Positions 1-7,227 of a stretch of DNA of 19,391 nt are shown piece after piece. The DNA is from Candidatus Hebobacteria bacterium (lineage in GTDB: Bacteria; Armatimonadota; Hebobacteria; Hebobacterales; Hebobacteraceae): assembly GCA_029821235.1 (NCBI GenBank), contig JALGTT010000017.1, forward strand, positions 1,495-20,885, in the 5' to 3' direction. Made by a program: the position numbers and the translations under genes. Below the pieces are notes generated by a model that saw nothing but the letters and a program-made list of their open reading frames with translations, did not search any database and was not told where the DNA came from. Each line of letters starts with the position of its first letter. Within the stretch, counting starts at the first letter, position 1.

Positions 1-262
1 CGGCCACGATCAGCCACACCGAGAACCCGAACAGGACCAGCCAGTAGAGGAGGGCGCCGAAGAACACGAACCCGGCGGCCGCGCTCCCCAGCGCATTCCC
101 CAGCCGGGAGCCGGCGCGCACCGAGACCATCCACGGCACCAGCGCCACCCAGGCCAGCGGCCACCACCCCACCGGAGGGAAGCAGAGGAACAGCAAGGCC
201 CCGGACAGCACGCAGAGGATGAGGCTGCCTCGCAGCGATAATGTCTTTCCCGACTCCGACAA
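1..262 (-). CDS. lnt: Apolipoprotein N-acyltransferase, N-terminal part (runs off the window)
   Basis: On the minus strand a frame without an ATG encodes about 87 residues of a strongly hydrophobic protein. The first membrane segment is followed by FPPVGWWPLAWVALVPWM and then a second membrane stretch ending GALLYWLVLFGFSVW. This 'FPP-G-WPLAWVAL-P' layout with a following Tyr-Trp is characteristic of the N-terminus of Lnt, the inner-membrane enzyme that N-acylates the lipid-modified cysteine of lipoproteins. I chose the TTG at 262-260 as start because GGAGGA lies six bases upstream of it; no ATG or GTG is suitably placed. The catalytic nitrilase domain lies outside the window. It is divergent from the SGNH hydrolase gene. 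The assignment rests on the membrane-segment signature only. Confidence 0.72.
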   Translation of the reverse strand, partial: MSESGKTLSLRGSLILCVLSGALLFLCFPPVGWWPLAWVALVPWMVSVRAGSRLGNALGSAAAGFVFFGALLYWLVLFGFSVWLIVA

Positions 263-457
263 GGCTGCTCCTCCCGAGAGAATCGGCCGACCGAGGTCAC
301 CGGTGCGGCTTCCGCAAACCGGCGCGCGGGCCCGGACATGAGTGGTTTGCCATATCCCCCTCGAGGTGTCCAGCGACCGCGGCAATGAAGGTCATGGGTA
401 TCGCGCGCCCAATACTCCCCGGAGCAGGTTTCGATAACCTCGAGGAGGATGCGGTCC

Positions 458-1159
458 GTGAAGGACTTGATCGCGCGGCTCGCCACCGAGCCCATGACGC
501 GCATCGTGGCCCTGGGGGCCTCCGCCACCGAGCGCGGCCCACACAGCGAAGGATGCCACAACTGGGTGGGCTGGCTGGATGTGGGTCTGCGGGAGCGCTT
601 CGGCCGCGTCCATCATGTGATCAACGCGGGCGTTTCGGGCGACACCACCCGCGGGATGCTGGAGCGCTTCGACCGGGATGTGGCCCATTACCGGCCCCAC
701 CTGGTCATCATCACCGGCGGCGGCAATGACTGCAACCCCGCGAACGGCATCTCCGTGGGTCAGTTCGCTGCCAACCTGCGGGAACTGATCGGGAGGACGC
801 GGGCGCTCCCCGAATGCGGGGCGCTGCTACAGACCTACTATGCCTTCGACGCGGAGGCGATGCCGGACGAGCCCGAGCGAGCGCGGCAGTTCCCCGCGTA
901 CATGGAGGCGGTGCGCCGGACGGGCGCGGCCGAGGGGGTGGAGGTGGTGGATCATCTGCCTCGCTGGGAGCGGCTGCAGCGCGAGGACCCCGCGGCCTAT
1001 CGCCGTCTCATGCGAGACGCCATGCACCTCAATCCCCTCGGCAACATGGTGTTCGGCCTGGACCTGCTCCGCTGGCTGGAGGTTCCCATCTCCGGGGAAA
1101 GCGCGGCTCGCTGTGTGGAGGGTGTCAGCGTGCAGCGCCGAATGGATGCCCTCGCATAG
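458..1159 (+). CDS. SGNH/GDSL-family hydrolase
   Basis: A 233-residue protein with all four blocks of the SGNH hydrolase fold. Block I is LGASATERG (nucleophile Ser22 in a GAS rather than GDS context), block II NAGVSGDTTRG (Gly at 61 region), block III GGGNDCNP (Asn90) and block V DAMHLNP (Asp187, His190). Family members are esterases, lipases or carbohydrate deacetylases; the substrate cannot be told here. No signal peptide is visible, so it is probably cytoplasmic. The GTG at 458 is preferred because the strong ribosome site GAGGAGG (442-448) sits nine bases before it; the in-frame ATG at 449 directly abuts that site. It is divergent from lnt and separated from the receptor gene by its own intergenic region, so a role in the metal-related cluster is not evident. 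Confidence 0.85.
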   Translation: MKDLIARLATEPMTRIVALGASATERGPHSEGCHNWVGWLDVGLRERFGRVHHVINAGVSGDTTRGMLERFDRDVAHYRPHLVIITGGGNDCNPANGISVGQFAANLRELIGRTRALPECGALLQTYYAFDAEAMPDEPERARQFPAYMEAVRRTGAAEGVEVVDHLPRWERLQREDPAAYRRLMRDAMHLNPLGNMVFGLDLLRWLEVPISGESAARCVEGVSVQRRMDALA

Positions 1160-1243
1160 CCGGCCCGTGCTGCATGACCCCGCGAATGCACCGTTGTGAA
1201 GCCAAGTCGCGATGCCTTAACAATTTCTTCGCAACTGATTCTC

Positions 1244-1276
1244 TTGACAGTAATAACTGTTGGTTACAGTTACTAT
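1244..1276 (+). promoter_or_regulatory. Promoter/operator region of the TonB-receptor operon (operator copy A)
   Basis: The gap 1160-1317 contains a perfect -35-like TTGACA (1244-1249). Just downstream, TAACTGT (1254-1260) and ACAGTTA (1266-1272) form a 7-bp inverted repeat around a 5-base centre. The segment 1258-1272, TGTTGGTTACAGTTA, matches the 15-mer found before padR, mrp and the 18597 gene (TGT, GTTACAG and TA are shared with the mrp copy). A convincing -10 box is not obvious: TACTAT (1271-1276) is 21 bp from TTGACA, which is too far for a standard promoter, so activation or a different start is possible. A strong ribosome site, GGGGAGGAG, follows before the ATG at 1318. Confidence 0.6.
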
Positions 1277-1317
1277 CAAATCACACGAGCAGGTCATTCT
1301 CTAAGGGGAGGAGTGGC

Positions 1318-3393
1318 ATGAAACCCGCTCTGTATGCTGGACTCATCGCACTTCTGCTTGCAGTCAGTGTGGCGTTGCCGGCAGCCGCGGACGAGCCGGG
1401 GTCCGCAACGTCCGCCGCCGCCACGGCCGCGTCTCAGCAGACCGGAGACGAACAGGCCGCGACGGAGGCCTCCGCCTCGGATTCACAGGAGGCCGAGCCG
1501 GAGATCGAGGTGGAGGTGGTGGGCAAGCGAGAGGGGCTTCTCTCCATCTCGCCCGCGGCCGGAGAGGCCGTCGTCGAGGTGGAGGCCCAGGAGATCGAGG
1601 ACGCGGGCGCGGGAACGGTGATGGAGGCGGTTGACCTCACCCCGTCGGTGTTCGTCAGACACCAGGGCGCCCGCTACGAGAACCGCCTTTCCATCCGGGG
1701 CGCGGCCCCGCGGCTGGTGCTGTTGGACGGCATTCCCATCGCGCGGGAGGGCTACACCGGTCTGGGCGGCGGCGCGGGCGGCAAGGAGGCCGGTTTCGCC
1801 GGCCGCATCCTCTATACCATGCCCGCGGACATCATCCAGCGCATCGATGTGATTCGCTCTGTGGGCGCGGTGGTGTATGGTCCCGCGGCGGCCACCGGCG
1901 CGGTGATCAACATCGTCACCAAGGAGCCGGAGGCCGGTCAGCAGGTGAAGGCCACCGCCACCTATGGCTCGTACAACGCGCGTCGCAATCAGATCCAGGC
2001 GGGAGTCAGCGACGGCCGCATCGCCTTCCTGGTGGAGGCCGGGAGCGACTACGCCGACTCTCACCTTCCGCTGGGACAGAAGCGGTTCCAGGATATCTTC
2101 ACCAAGTTGATCTTCAACCAGCCCGATGGCTCGAAACTGCTGCTCGACTACTTCAGCCTGGAGGGACGGCGGACCCTGGACCTGAGCCAGGACTTCTCCA
2201 TCGTGCCGCCCCGCTACTGGCAGATCGACCCCTGGGACGAAGAGTTCCTGAACGTGGTCTACAGCCAGGCGCTGGACGAGGAGACGACTCTGGACTACGT
2301 GGTCTACAAGCGGAACCGCAAGTTCACCACCAACCAGTATCTCAACCCCGCCTTCAGCAAACTCCAGCAGTACTGGATCGAGGGGCAGGACGACATGGGA
2401 GCCGACCTCCGCTACAGTGTGCGCAGGGAGGACGGAAGCACCACCCGGGCCGGGTTCCAGTGGGCCAAGATCAGGTCGGATATGCTGAATACGAAGTACT
2501 ACCGGAAGACCCCGAGCGGATGGGTGCCGCTGCCCAAGCCCAAGGTGGTCTACGTCGAACAGGAGCGGAGCACCAAGAGTTTGTTCTGGAACCGGACGGT
2601 GCCGGTCGGCCCGCGGCTGCGGGCGAGCATCGGAGCCAGGTGGGATGACCCCAGCGACAATGCTCCGGCCGCGACCTACTCCGCGGGGCTGGAGTTGGAC
2701 GTGTCCCCGAAGACCGCGTGGCACCTGCACGTGGGGACGGGACAGGAGTACCCCGTCCCGACCGAGGGCGATGTGCAGAAGGGGATCGTGCCCCTCAAGG
2801 CCCGGACGCGCAGCGCGGAGGTGGGATGGACGCTGCGTCCAGACGACTCCTCTCGTTGGCAACTCAACGTGTTCTGGTCGGATACCAGGAACGCGCGGAT
2901 TCTCTACAACGATCCTCCGGGGGCGGTCGGCCCCACCGCCTTCATCAGCAAGGCCGAGGATCTCACCCAATCGGGCGTGGAGCTGATCTACGACCGGCAG
3001 GTGAACGAGAACCTGCGGTGGTTCGCCAACTACACCTATCTGAAGGAAAAGGTCACCAACAAGCACACGCCCTATATTCCGGGGCCGCTCTATCCCACTG
3101 TGGCGGAGCCGCCCGTCCACATTGCTGCGGCCGGCCTTCGCGCCACGACCGGGAAGACCCGGCTCTCCCTCAGCGCCAAGTACTCGGCGGACTACATGGC
3201 GCAGAACCGGTTGATGCGGTATGCCGCCCCGGTGGACAGTTACCTGGTCTTCGACTTCAAATTGACGAGGCCGGTGGGCTCCGGGGAGTTGTCCGTCTTC
3301 GTGGACAATCTTCTCGACACCGACTACGAGACCATGCCGGCGTTTCCGCGGCCGGGCAGGAACTATCGAGTGAGTTACTCGGTGCCGCTGTGA
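1318..3393 (+). CDS. TonB-dependent outer-membrane receptor
   Basis: A 691-residue protein. Residues 1-24 form a signal peptide (KPALYAGLIALLLAVSVALP, then AAA before Asp25). An Ala/Glu-rich linker leads to a TonB-box-like stretch around 62-71 (EIEVEVVGKR). The plug domain runs to about residue 202, with LSIRGAAPRLVLLDGIPI and VVYGPAAATGAVINIVTK, the usual plug signatures; the remainder has the alternating pattern of a 22-strand barrel. It would import a scarce ligand (metal chelate, cofactor or similar) using energy from ExbB/ExbD/TonB, whose genes follow. The last residue is Leu (VSYSVPL) rather than the usual aromatic. The ATG at 1318 follows GGGGAGGAG; longer in-frame extensions overlap the previous gene and are rejected. 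The ligand is unknown; NifB-like, solute-binding and NifX-like neighbours suggest a metal or metal complex (inference). Confidence 0.9.
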   Translation: MKPALYAGLIALLLAVSVALPAAADEPGSATSAAATAASQQTGDEQAATEASASDSQEAEPEIEVEVVGKREGLLSISPAAGEAVVEVEAQEIEDAGAGTVMEAVDLTPSVFVRHQGARYENRLSIRGAAPRLVLLDGIPIAREGYTGLGGGAGGKEAGFAGRILYTMPADIIQRIDVIRSVGAVVYGPAAATGAVINIVTKEPEAGQQVKATATYGSYNARRNQIQAGVSDGRIAFLVEAGSDYADSHLPLGQKRFQDIFTKLIFNQPDGSKLLLDYFSLEGRRTLDLSQDFSIVPPRYWQIDPWDEEFLNVVYSQALDEETTLDYVVYKRNRKFTTNQYLNPAFSKLQQYWIEGQDDMGADLRYSVRREDGSTTRAGFQWAKIRSDMLNTKYYRKTPSGWVPLPKPKVVYVEQERSTKSLFWNRTVPVGPRLRASIGARWDDPSDNAPAATYSAGLELDVSPKTAWHLHVGTGQEYPVPTEGDVQKGIVPLKARTRSAEVGWTLRPDDSSRWQLNVFWSDTRNARILYNDPPGAVGPTAFISKAEDLTQSGVELIYDRQVNENLRWFANYTYLKEKVTNKHTPYIPGPLYPTVAEPPVHIAAAGLRATTGKTRLSLSAKYSADYMAQNRLMRYAAPVDSYLVFDFKLTRPVGSGELSVFVDNLLDTDYETMPAFPRPGRNYRVSYSVPL

Positions 3394-3408
3394 TGCATAG
3401 CGCCGTCG

Positions 3409-3437
3409 GCCGGGCGCAGCCCTTGGCTGCGCCCGGC
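3409..3437 (+). terminator. Strong GC hairpin after the receptor gene
   Basis: A perfect 13-bp inverted repeat, GCCGGGCGCAGCC / GGCTGCGCCCGGC, with a 3-base loop lies 16 bases after the receptor stop codon. No T-run follows, so it is not a textbook intrinsic terminator. It may attenuate transcription or protect the receptor mRNA 3' end, giving more receptor than ExbB/ExbD/TonB. Confidence 0.55.
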
Positions 3438-3517
3438 GGCACAGGCGGCCCGCAGGGGGCAAAGCGGCGGGAAGCGTAATAGAAGCGATTGTCGAGAAAG
3501 GGCTCAGGAGGTCACTG

Positions 3518-4104
3518 ATGTGGGAATTGCTCAAGCAAGGCGGGGTGGTGATGTACCCGCTCGGCGTTTGCTCCCTGATTACGATAGGCATCTTCATCGA
3601 GCGGCTTTGGCGGTTCTCCCGCGCCGACCGCAGCCCACAACAGGTGTTGGCGCGGGCCGAGCGTGTGCTGGCATCCGGCGGACAACAGGTGTTGGCGCGG
3701 GCCGAGCGTGTGCTGGCATCCGGCGGCGCGTGGCCAGATGCTCCGGCTCCCGCCGAGCGGGTGGCGGGAGCCGCACTGGAGAAAGCCGGGGCGCCCAGGA
3801 CGGCCGTTGAGAACCACATGCAGGCCGCGCTGGCTGCGGAGGGGCTGCGGCTGAGCGCGCACCTGGGGATTGTGGGAACCATCGGCAACATCGCCCCCTT
3901 CATCGGCCTGTTCGGGACCGTGCTCGGCATCATCCGCGCCTTCCGCGACATCAGGCGCTGGTCGCCACCGCCGCGGGACTCTTCGTCGCCATCAGCGCGG
4001 TGATCGTGTACAATCTCTTCGTGATCTGGCAGGGCCGCATCTTGAGGCGGGCGGAGGTGGTCGCCTCCGAGATGCTGGAACTAGTGGCACCGGAGTCGCG
4101 ATGA
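3518..4104 (+). pseudogene. exbB: ExbB/TolQ-family proton channel, frameshifted by an internal deletion
   Basis: The start is an ATG at 3518 with CAGGAGGT upstream. The first frame gives membrane segment 1 (about residues 8-27), a cytoplasmic stretch, then the conserved APFIGLFGTVLGIIRAFRDI of segment 2 (Ile145). After 3952 the conserved next part, ALVATAAGLFVAISAVIVYN, is found only in a different frame from 3955, ending at TGA 4102-4104. Compared with the family, about 17 residues linking segments 2 and 3 (normally ending GIAE) are absent, consistent with a deletion of roughly 50 bp that is not a multiple of three. Read as it stands, the first frame ends at 4003 with 161 residues and no segment 3. 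The tail overlaps exbD by ATGA. A 45-bp tandem duplication (residues 41-70) is a second oddity. Real inactivation and assembly error are both possible. Confidence 0.82.
3637..3726 (+). repeat. Perfect 45-bp tandem duplication inside exbB
   Basis: Bases 3637-3681 are repeated exactly at 3682-3726. The duplication is in frame and yields the 15-residue unit QQVLARAERVLASGG twice, in the cytoplasmic region after the first membrane segment. With no divergence between the copies, it is either very recent or an assembly artefact. Confidence 0.95.
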
Positions 4105-4544
4105 TGGCGATGGGCAATCAGAGCAGCAACCAAGAGATCATCGCGGACATCAACATTACGCCCCTCACAGACGTGATGCTGGTGCTCCTGGTCATCTTCA
4201 TGGTGACCGCCACCTTCTTCGTGACAGAGCCGGCGATGCAGGTGGAACTTCCACCCGCGGTAACCAGCCAGCCGGAGGTTCGGCAGCAGGGGGAGATCAC
4301 GGTGATCGTGAACGAGGCCGGCCGGCTCTTCGTGAACGACCAGCCGACCGCGCCCGAGGACCTCACCCAGGCTCTTATGGACGCCGCCCGCGCCACCCCC
4401 GCGGACCCCAAGGTGGTGGTCATCCGGGGGGATTCCGAGGCGGCCTACGGCCAGATCATCTGGATCATGGACAGCGCGCGGCTTGTGGGATTGCGCAATA
4501 TCTCCCTCGCCACCCAGCCACCGAAGGAGGTGAAACCGGGCTAG
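4101..4544 (+). CDS. exbD: ExbD/TolR-family proton-channel subunit
   Basis: A 147-residue protein with a short cytoplasmic N-terminus, one membrane segment at about 24-43, and a periplasmic domain. The sequence INITPLTDVMLVLLVIFMVT carries the family's essential membrane Asp (PLTDV). ExbD pairs with ExbB to harvest proton-motive force for TonB. The start overlaps the exbB stop (ATGA at 4101-4104), so translation is probably coupled; CGGAG lies five bases upstream. A second ATG at 4104 is an alternative. The C-terminal domain (residues about 60-140) has the normal length and no lesion, in contrast to exbB. Confidence 0.9.
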   Translation: MMAMGNQSSNQEIIADINITPLTDVMLVLLVIFMVTATFFVTEPAMQVELPPAVTSQPEVRQQGEITVIVNEAGRLFVNDQPTAPEDLTQALMDAARATPADPKVVVIRGDSEAAYGQIIWIMDSARLVGLRNISLATQPPKEVKPG

Positions 4545-4556
4545 TCCCGTGCCACC

Positions 4557-5483
4557 ATGAGCGCCTCCTCTCTTCTAAGTAGACTGGATCCGCCCCGCCG
4601 GCTCGACCGGCTGCTCCTGGTCGCGCTGGTCTTGTCCGCCCTCCTCCACGGGGGCATCCTCTATGGCCTCAACCGATGGGGCCCCTGTGTCTGCAACTTC
4701 GGCAAGGTGGTCTGTCCCAAGATGGGGCAGAACTGCGATGTGCCGGTGGCTCTGAAGGTGGTCGAGAGCGAGAAGCCGAAGCCCCCTCCGCCTCCCCCTC
4801 CAAAGCCCAAGCCAAAGCCGACCGTGGTGGTGGAGAAACCCCGGCCGAACAAGCCTCCCGCCGCCCCGAAGGCCGGCAAGGTGGTCCTGCCCGACGAGGC
4901 ACTCAAACCGGCACCTCCGCCCAAGAGCGAGATCACGGTGGACCGGCCCGCCCTGCCCGAAGAGGTGGTGGTGAAACAGTCGGAGGCCGATGCGCCGGTG
5001 ATCGCCACAGGTGAGATATTCGAGCGGGCGGGAGAACTGACCGCCGGAGAACCCGGCCAGTTCGGGCTCGGCGGCACCGGCACGGGGGTGGGCACCGGAC
5101 CCTTCGGCACCGACTCCGACGGGAGCGGCACGGCCGAGGCCCCGCCCACGGCTCCAGTCGTCACCCCCAAACCGCCTCCCCCGCCTCCTCCCAAGCCCAA
5201 GGGCCCGAGCCGCCCGCCCAAGGTGCTGAACTGGACCGATCCGCCCTATCCCGACCAGGCCAGACAGCAGGGAATCGAAGGCACCGTGGTGCTGAGATTG
5301 ACGGTGATGGAGAACGGCCGTCCGACCAACGTGACCGTGGCTCGCTCCTCCGGGCACGCCGCCCTCGACCAGGCGGCCCTGGGGCATGTCAAGCGGGCCC
5401 GCTTCAAGCCCGCCCTCCGGGACGGCCGGCCGGTGGCGATGACGATCACCTTCAGGGTGAAATTCCGGCTGGTGAACAGGTGA
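4557..5483 (+). CDS. tonB: TonB energy-transducing protein
   Basis: A 308-residue protein. One membrane segment lies at about 19-38 (LLLVALVLSALLHGGILYGL). Two proline-rich stretches follow (around residues 75-95, KPKPPPPPPPKPKPKP, and around 205-220), spanning the periplasm. The C-terminal TonB domain occupies about 222-308 and includes PPYPDQARQQGIEGTVVLRL and the RARFKPALRDGRPV segment. It couples the ExbB/ExbD motor to the receptor upstream. Unusual: directly after the membrane segment are four cysteines (C44, C46, C53, C60), which TonB proteins normally lack; they could form disulfides or bind metal. A Gly-rich spacer (around 165-190) is also present. The start at 4557 has no strong ribosome site and lies 12 bases after exbD. 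Confidence 0.92.
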   Translation: MSASSLLSRLDPPRRLDRLLLVALVLSALLHGGILYGLNRWGPCVCNFGKVVCPKMGQNCDVPVALKVVESEKPKPPPPPPPKPKPKPTVVVEKPRPNKPPAAPKAGKVVLPDEALKPAPPPKSEITVDRPALPEEVVVKQSEADAPVIATGEIFERAGELTAGEPGQFGLGGTGTGVGTGPFGTDSDGSGTAEAPPTAPVVTPKPPPPPPPKPKGPSRPPKVLNWTDPPYPDQARQQGIEGTVVLRLTVMENGRPTNVTVARSSGHAALDQAALGHVKRARFKPALRDGRPVAMTITFRVKFRLVNR

Positions 5484-5487
5484 TGTG

Positions 5488-6417
5488 ATGACAGCCGACA
5501 CTGACCTCCAGGCGGCGGATCTGGCGGAGACGCATCCGTGCTATTGCGAATCGGCCTGCTCGCGGTACGGCCGGGTGCATCTGGCGGTGGCGCCGAGGTG
5601 CAACCTGGGCTGCCGATACTGCGAGCGAACCGTGGGGGAGCGGGCGCGCGGGGCCGCCGGACCCGGCACCGCGGAACAGATCCTCTCCCCCGAAGAGGCG
5701 GCGGCCCGGGTGGACGAGTTGCGAGGGCGCTGGAATCTGCGGGTGGTCGGCATCGCCGGGCCGGGCGAGCCGCTCGCCAACACGGCCACTCTGGAGACCC
5801 TGCGGCTGGTCAACCGGGCCCACCCCGACCTGCTGCTCTGCCTCAGCACCAATGGGTTGGAACTGGAGGGGATGCTGCCGGAACTGGTGGCGGCGGGTCT
5901 GCGGTCGCTCACCGTTACCATCAACACCACCCGCCCGGAGACCGCGGCGCGGCTCTACGCGTGGGCGATGATTGACGACAGGCGGATGGTGGGTCCCGCG
6001 GCCGCCGGGGAGATCCTGGGGCGCCAGTGGCGCGGGCTGGCGGCGGCGGTGAAGGCGGGGCTGTTGGTGAAGGTGAACTCGATCCTCATCCCCGGCCTCA
6101 CCGAGAACGACCTGCCTGAGGTGGCCCGGCGCGCGGCCGAACTTGGCGCCCACCGGCACAACATCATGCCCCTCATTCCCCGCGGGCGGATGAAGGACCG
6201 GCGGGCGCCGACCGCGCAGGAACTGGCGGAGGTGCAGGACCGTTGCCAGCAATGGATAGCCCAGTTCCGCGGGTGCACCCAGTGCCGGGCCGATGCAGCT
6301 GCCGGGTCAAGGGGGACGGGGACGGGGGCGGCGTGTCCCGCCGGGACTTCCTGCGGGTGGCGGCCGGCAGCGCGGCCGCCTTCGTGCTCTCCGGCTGCGG
6401 GCTGCCTTCTCGGCTGA
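5488..6417 (+). CDS. NifB-like radical SAM protein
   Basis: A 309-residue protein resembling the radical SAM core of NifB, the enzyme that builds the Fe-S-carbide precursor of nitrogenase cofactors. Visible hallmarks are HPCY (Cys18), HLAVAPRCNLGCRYCER with the CX3CX2C SAM-cluster cysteines 38/42/45, GIAGPGEPLAN, LLLCLSTNGL, VKVNSILIPG, HNIMPLI and the C-terminal CTQCRADA (Cys263, Cys266). The NifB segment with a further Cys after the SAM motif (DC-NESRPGV) is absent, and there is no fused NifX domain, so I call it NifB-like, not NifB. Cys20 and Cys24 are extra. ATG 5488 is preferred (AGGTGA just upstream) over GTG 5485. The real homology ends near 6300; the last ~38 residues are low-complexity and overlap the next gene by 85 bases, which suggests a disturbed 3' end. 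Its place in a TonB operon is unusual. Confidence 0.8.
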   Translation: MTADTDLQAADLAETHPCYCESACSRYGRVHLAVAPRCNLGCRYCERTVGERARGAAGPGTAEQILSPEEAAARVDELRGRWNLRVVGIAGPGEPLANTATLETLRLVNRAHPDLLLCLSTNGLELEGMLPELVAAGLRSLTVTINTTRPETAARLYAWAMIDDRRMVGPAAAGEILGRQWRGLAAAVKAGLLVKVNSILIPGLTENDLPEVARRAAELGAHRHNIMPLIPRGRMKDRRAPTAQELAEVQDRCQQWIAQFRGCTQCRADAAAGSRGTGTGAACPAGTSCGWRPAARPPSCSPAAGCLLG

Positions 6418-7227
6418 GCCGGCCCAAGTTGGTGGTGTGGTCCTGCGGCGGAAACTACGACCTGTTGCTGGATTTCAACCGCCGCTTCGAGGAGCTGGCC
6501 GACTGCCGCGTCACCTACTCCTCCGCGCCGGTGGAGCACCTCATCTCCGTGCTCTCCTCCAGACCCCGCAATGTGGACATCCTGGTGTCAAGAAAAGGGC
6601 CGCCTGGCCGGAAAGCCGCAGGTGTTCTCCCTCGATCCCTATGTCATCATCGTGCCCCCCGGCAACCCGGGCCGCATCCAGGGGCTGGAGGACCTGAAGC
6701 GGCCGGATGTGAAGACCGTGTATTCCCCCACCGCCTCCGGACCCTCCGGCAAAGTGGTGGACATCCTGCTCGAGACGGCGGACAGACTGGTGGCGCCGGG
6801 GATCAGGGAGGGGTTCATCCGCAATGCCATCGAGGCCCACGACTGCGGGTGGAAGGTATTTCCGCCGGTCGCCGAGGGCCGCGCCCATGCCAGCATCACC
6901 CGGCTGAGCATGACGACCGCAAAGGAGACCAGGGGAAAGGTCGAGGCCATCCCCCTGCCGGTCAAGGTGATGGTGGGCATGAAGGTGGGCGCCATTCCCC
7001 AGCGGGTGGCCCCCATCGCGGGGAGCAAGCACCCGGAGCTGGTCGCGCAGTACATCGAGGCCTTGCGGGGAGATTTGGGCCGTGAAGTCTGCGAGAAACA
7101 CGGGTACATCCATAGTCTTTCCTCAGAGGCAGCCTCGCACAAGGCGCTCTTCAAGATGAAGCCGGCGAAGTCGAAGGTCGGGGGAAAAGGACAATCTCAG
7201 AACGAGAAAAGGGGATCTGAGCAATGA
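6333..7227 (+). pseudogene. Periplasmic solute-binding protein (ModA-like, Tat lipoprotein signal), frameshifted
   Basis: From the GTG at 6333 the sequence begins SRRDFLRVAAGSAAAFVLSGCG, which is a twin-arginine motif followed by a lipobox (LSGC), so an exported lipoprotein. Next come KLVVWSCGGNYDLLLDFNRRFEE and NVDILVS. At about 6588 the frame changes: GKPQVFSLDPYVIIVPPGNP, then EDLKRPDVKTVYSPTASGPSGK and the remaining type-II periplasmic-binding fold continue in another frame to TGA 7225-7227. Family members have roughly ten to fifteen further residues between 'DILVS' and 'L-GKP', so a small frame-changing deletion fits. The fold resembles molybdate/oxyanion-binding ModA and related SBP_bac_11 proteins; the ligand is not assignable. 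No ABC permease or ATPase gene is present nearby, so it may be a periplasmic chaperone. The stop overlaps the next start (ATGA). Confidence 0.72.

Noticed and set aside
263..457. A possible small RNA or gene in the lnt/SGNH intergenic region
   Set aside because: I saw no hairpin, promoter or coding signal better than chance there.
10..561. A 183-codon minus-strand frame and a 162-codon plus-strand frame (241-729) at the left end
   Set aside because: Both overlap better supported genes; the first is a shifted reading of the true lnt frame.
814..1317. Long upstream extension of the receptor frame
   Set aside because: It overlaps the SGNH hydrolase in another frame; the ATG at 1318 has a strong ribosome site and starts a signal peptide.
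3637..3726. The 45-bp repeat as an insertion-element scar
   Set aside because: It is a direct tandem copy of coding sequence in frame, with no inverted ends or target duplication.
1483..3951. An 822-codon open frame on the minus strand opposite the receptor and exbB
   Set aside because: It has no recognisable domain, crosses three features and is an antisense shadow of GC-rich genes; the plus-strand receptor has full family signatures.
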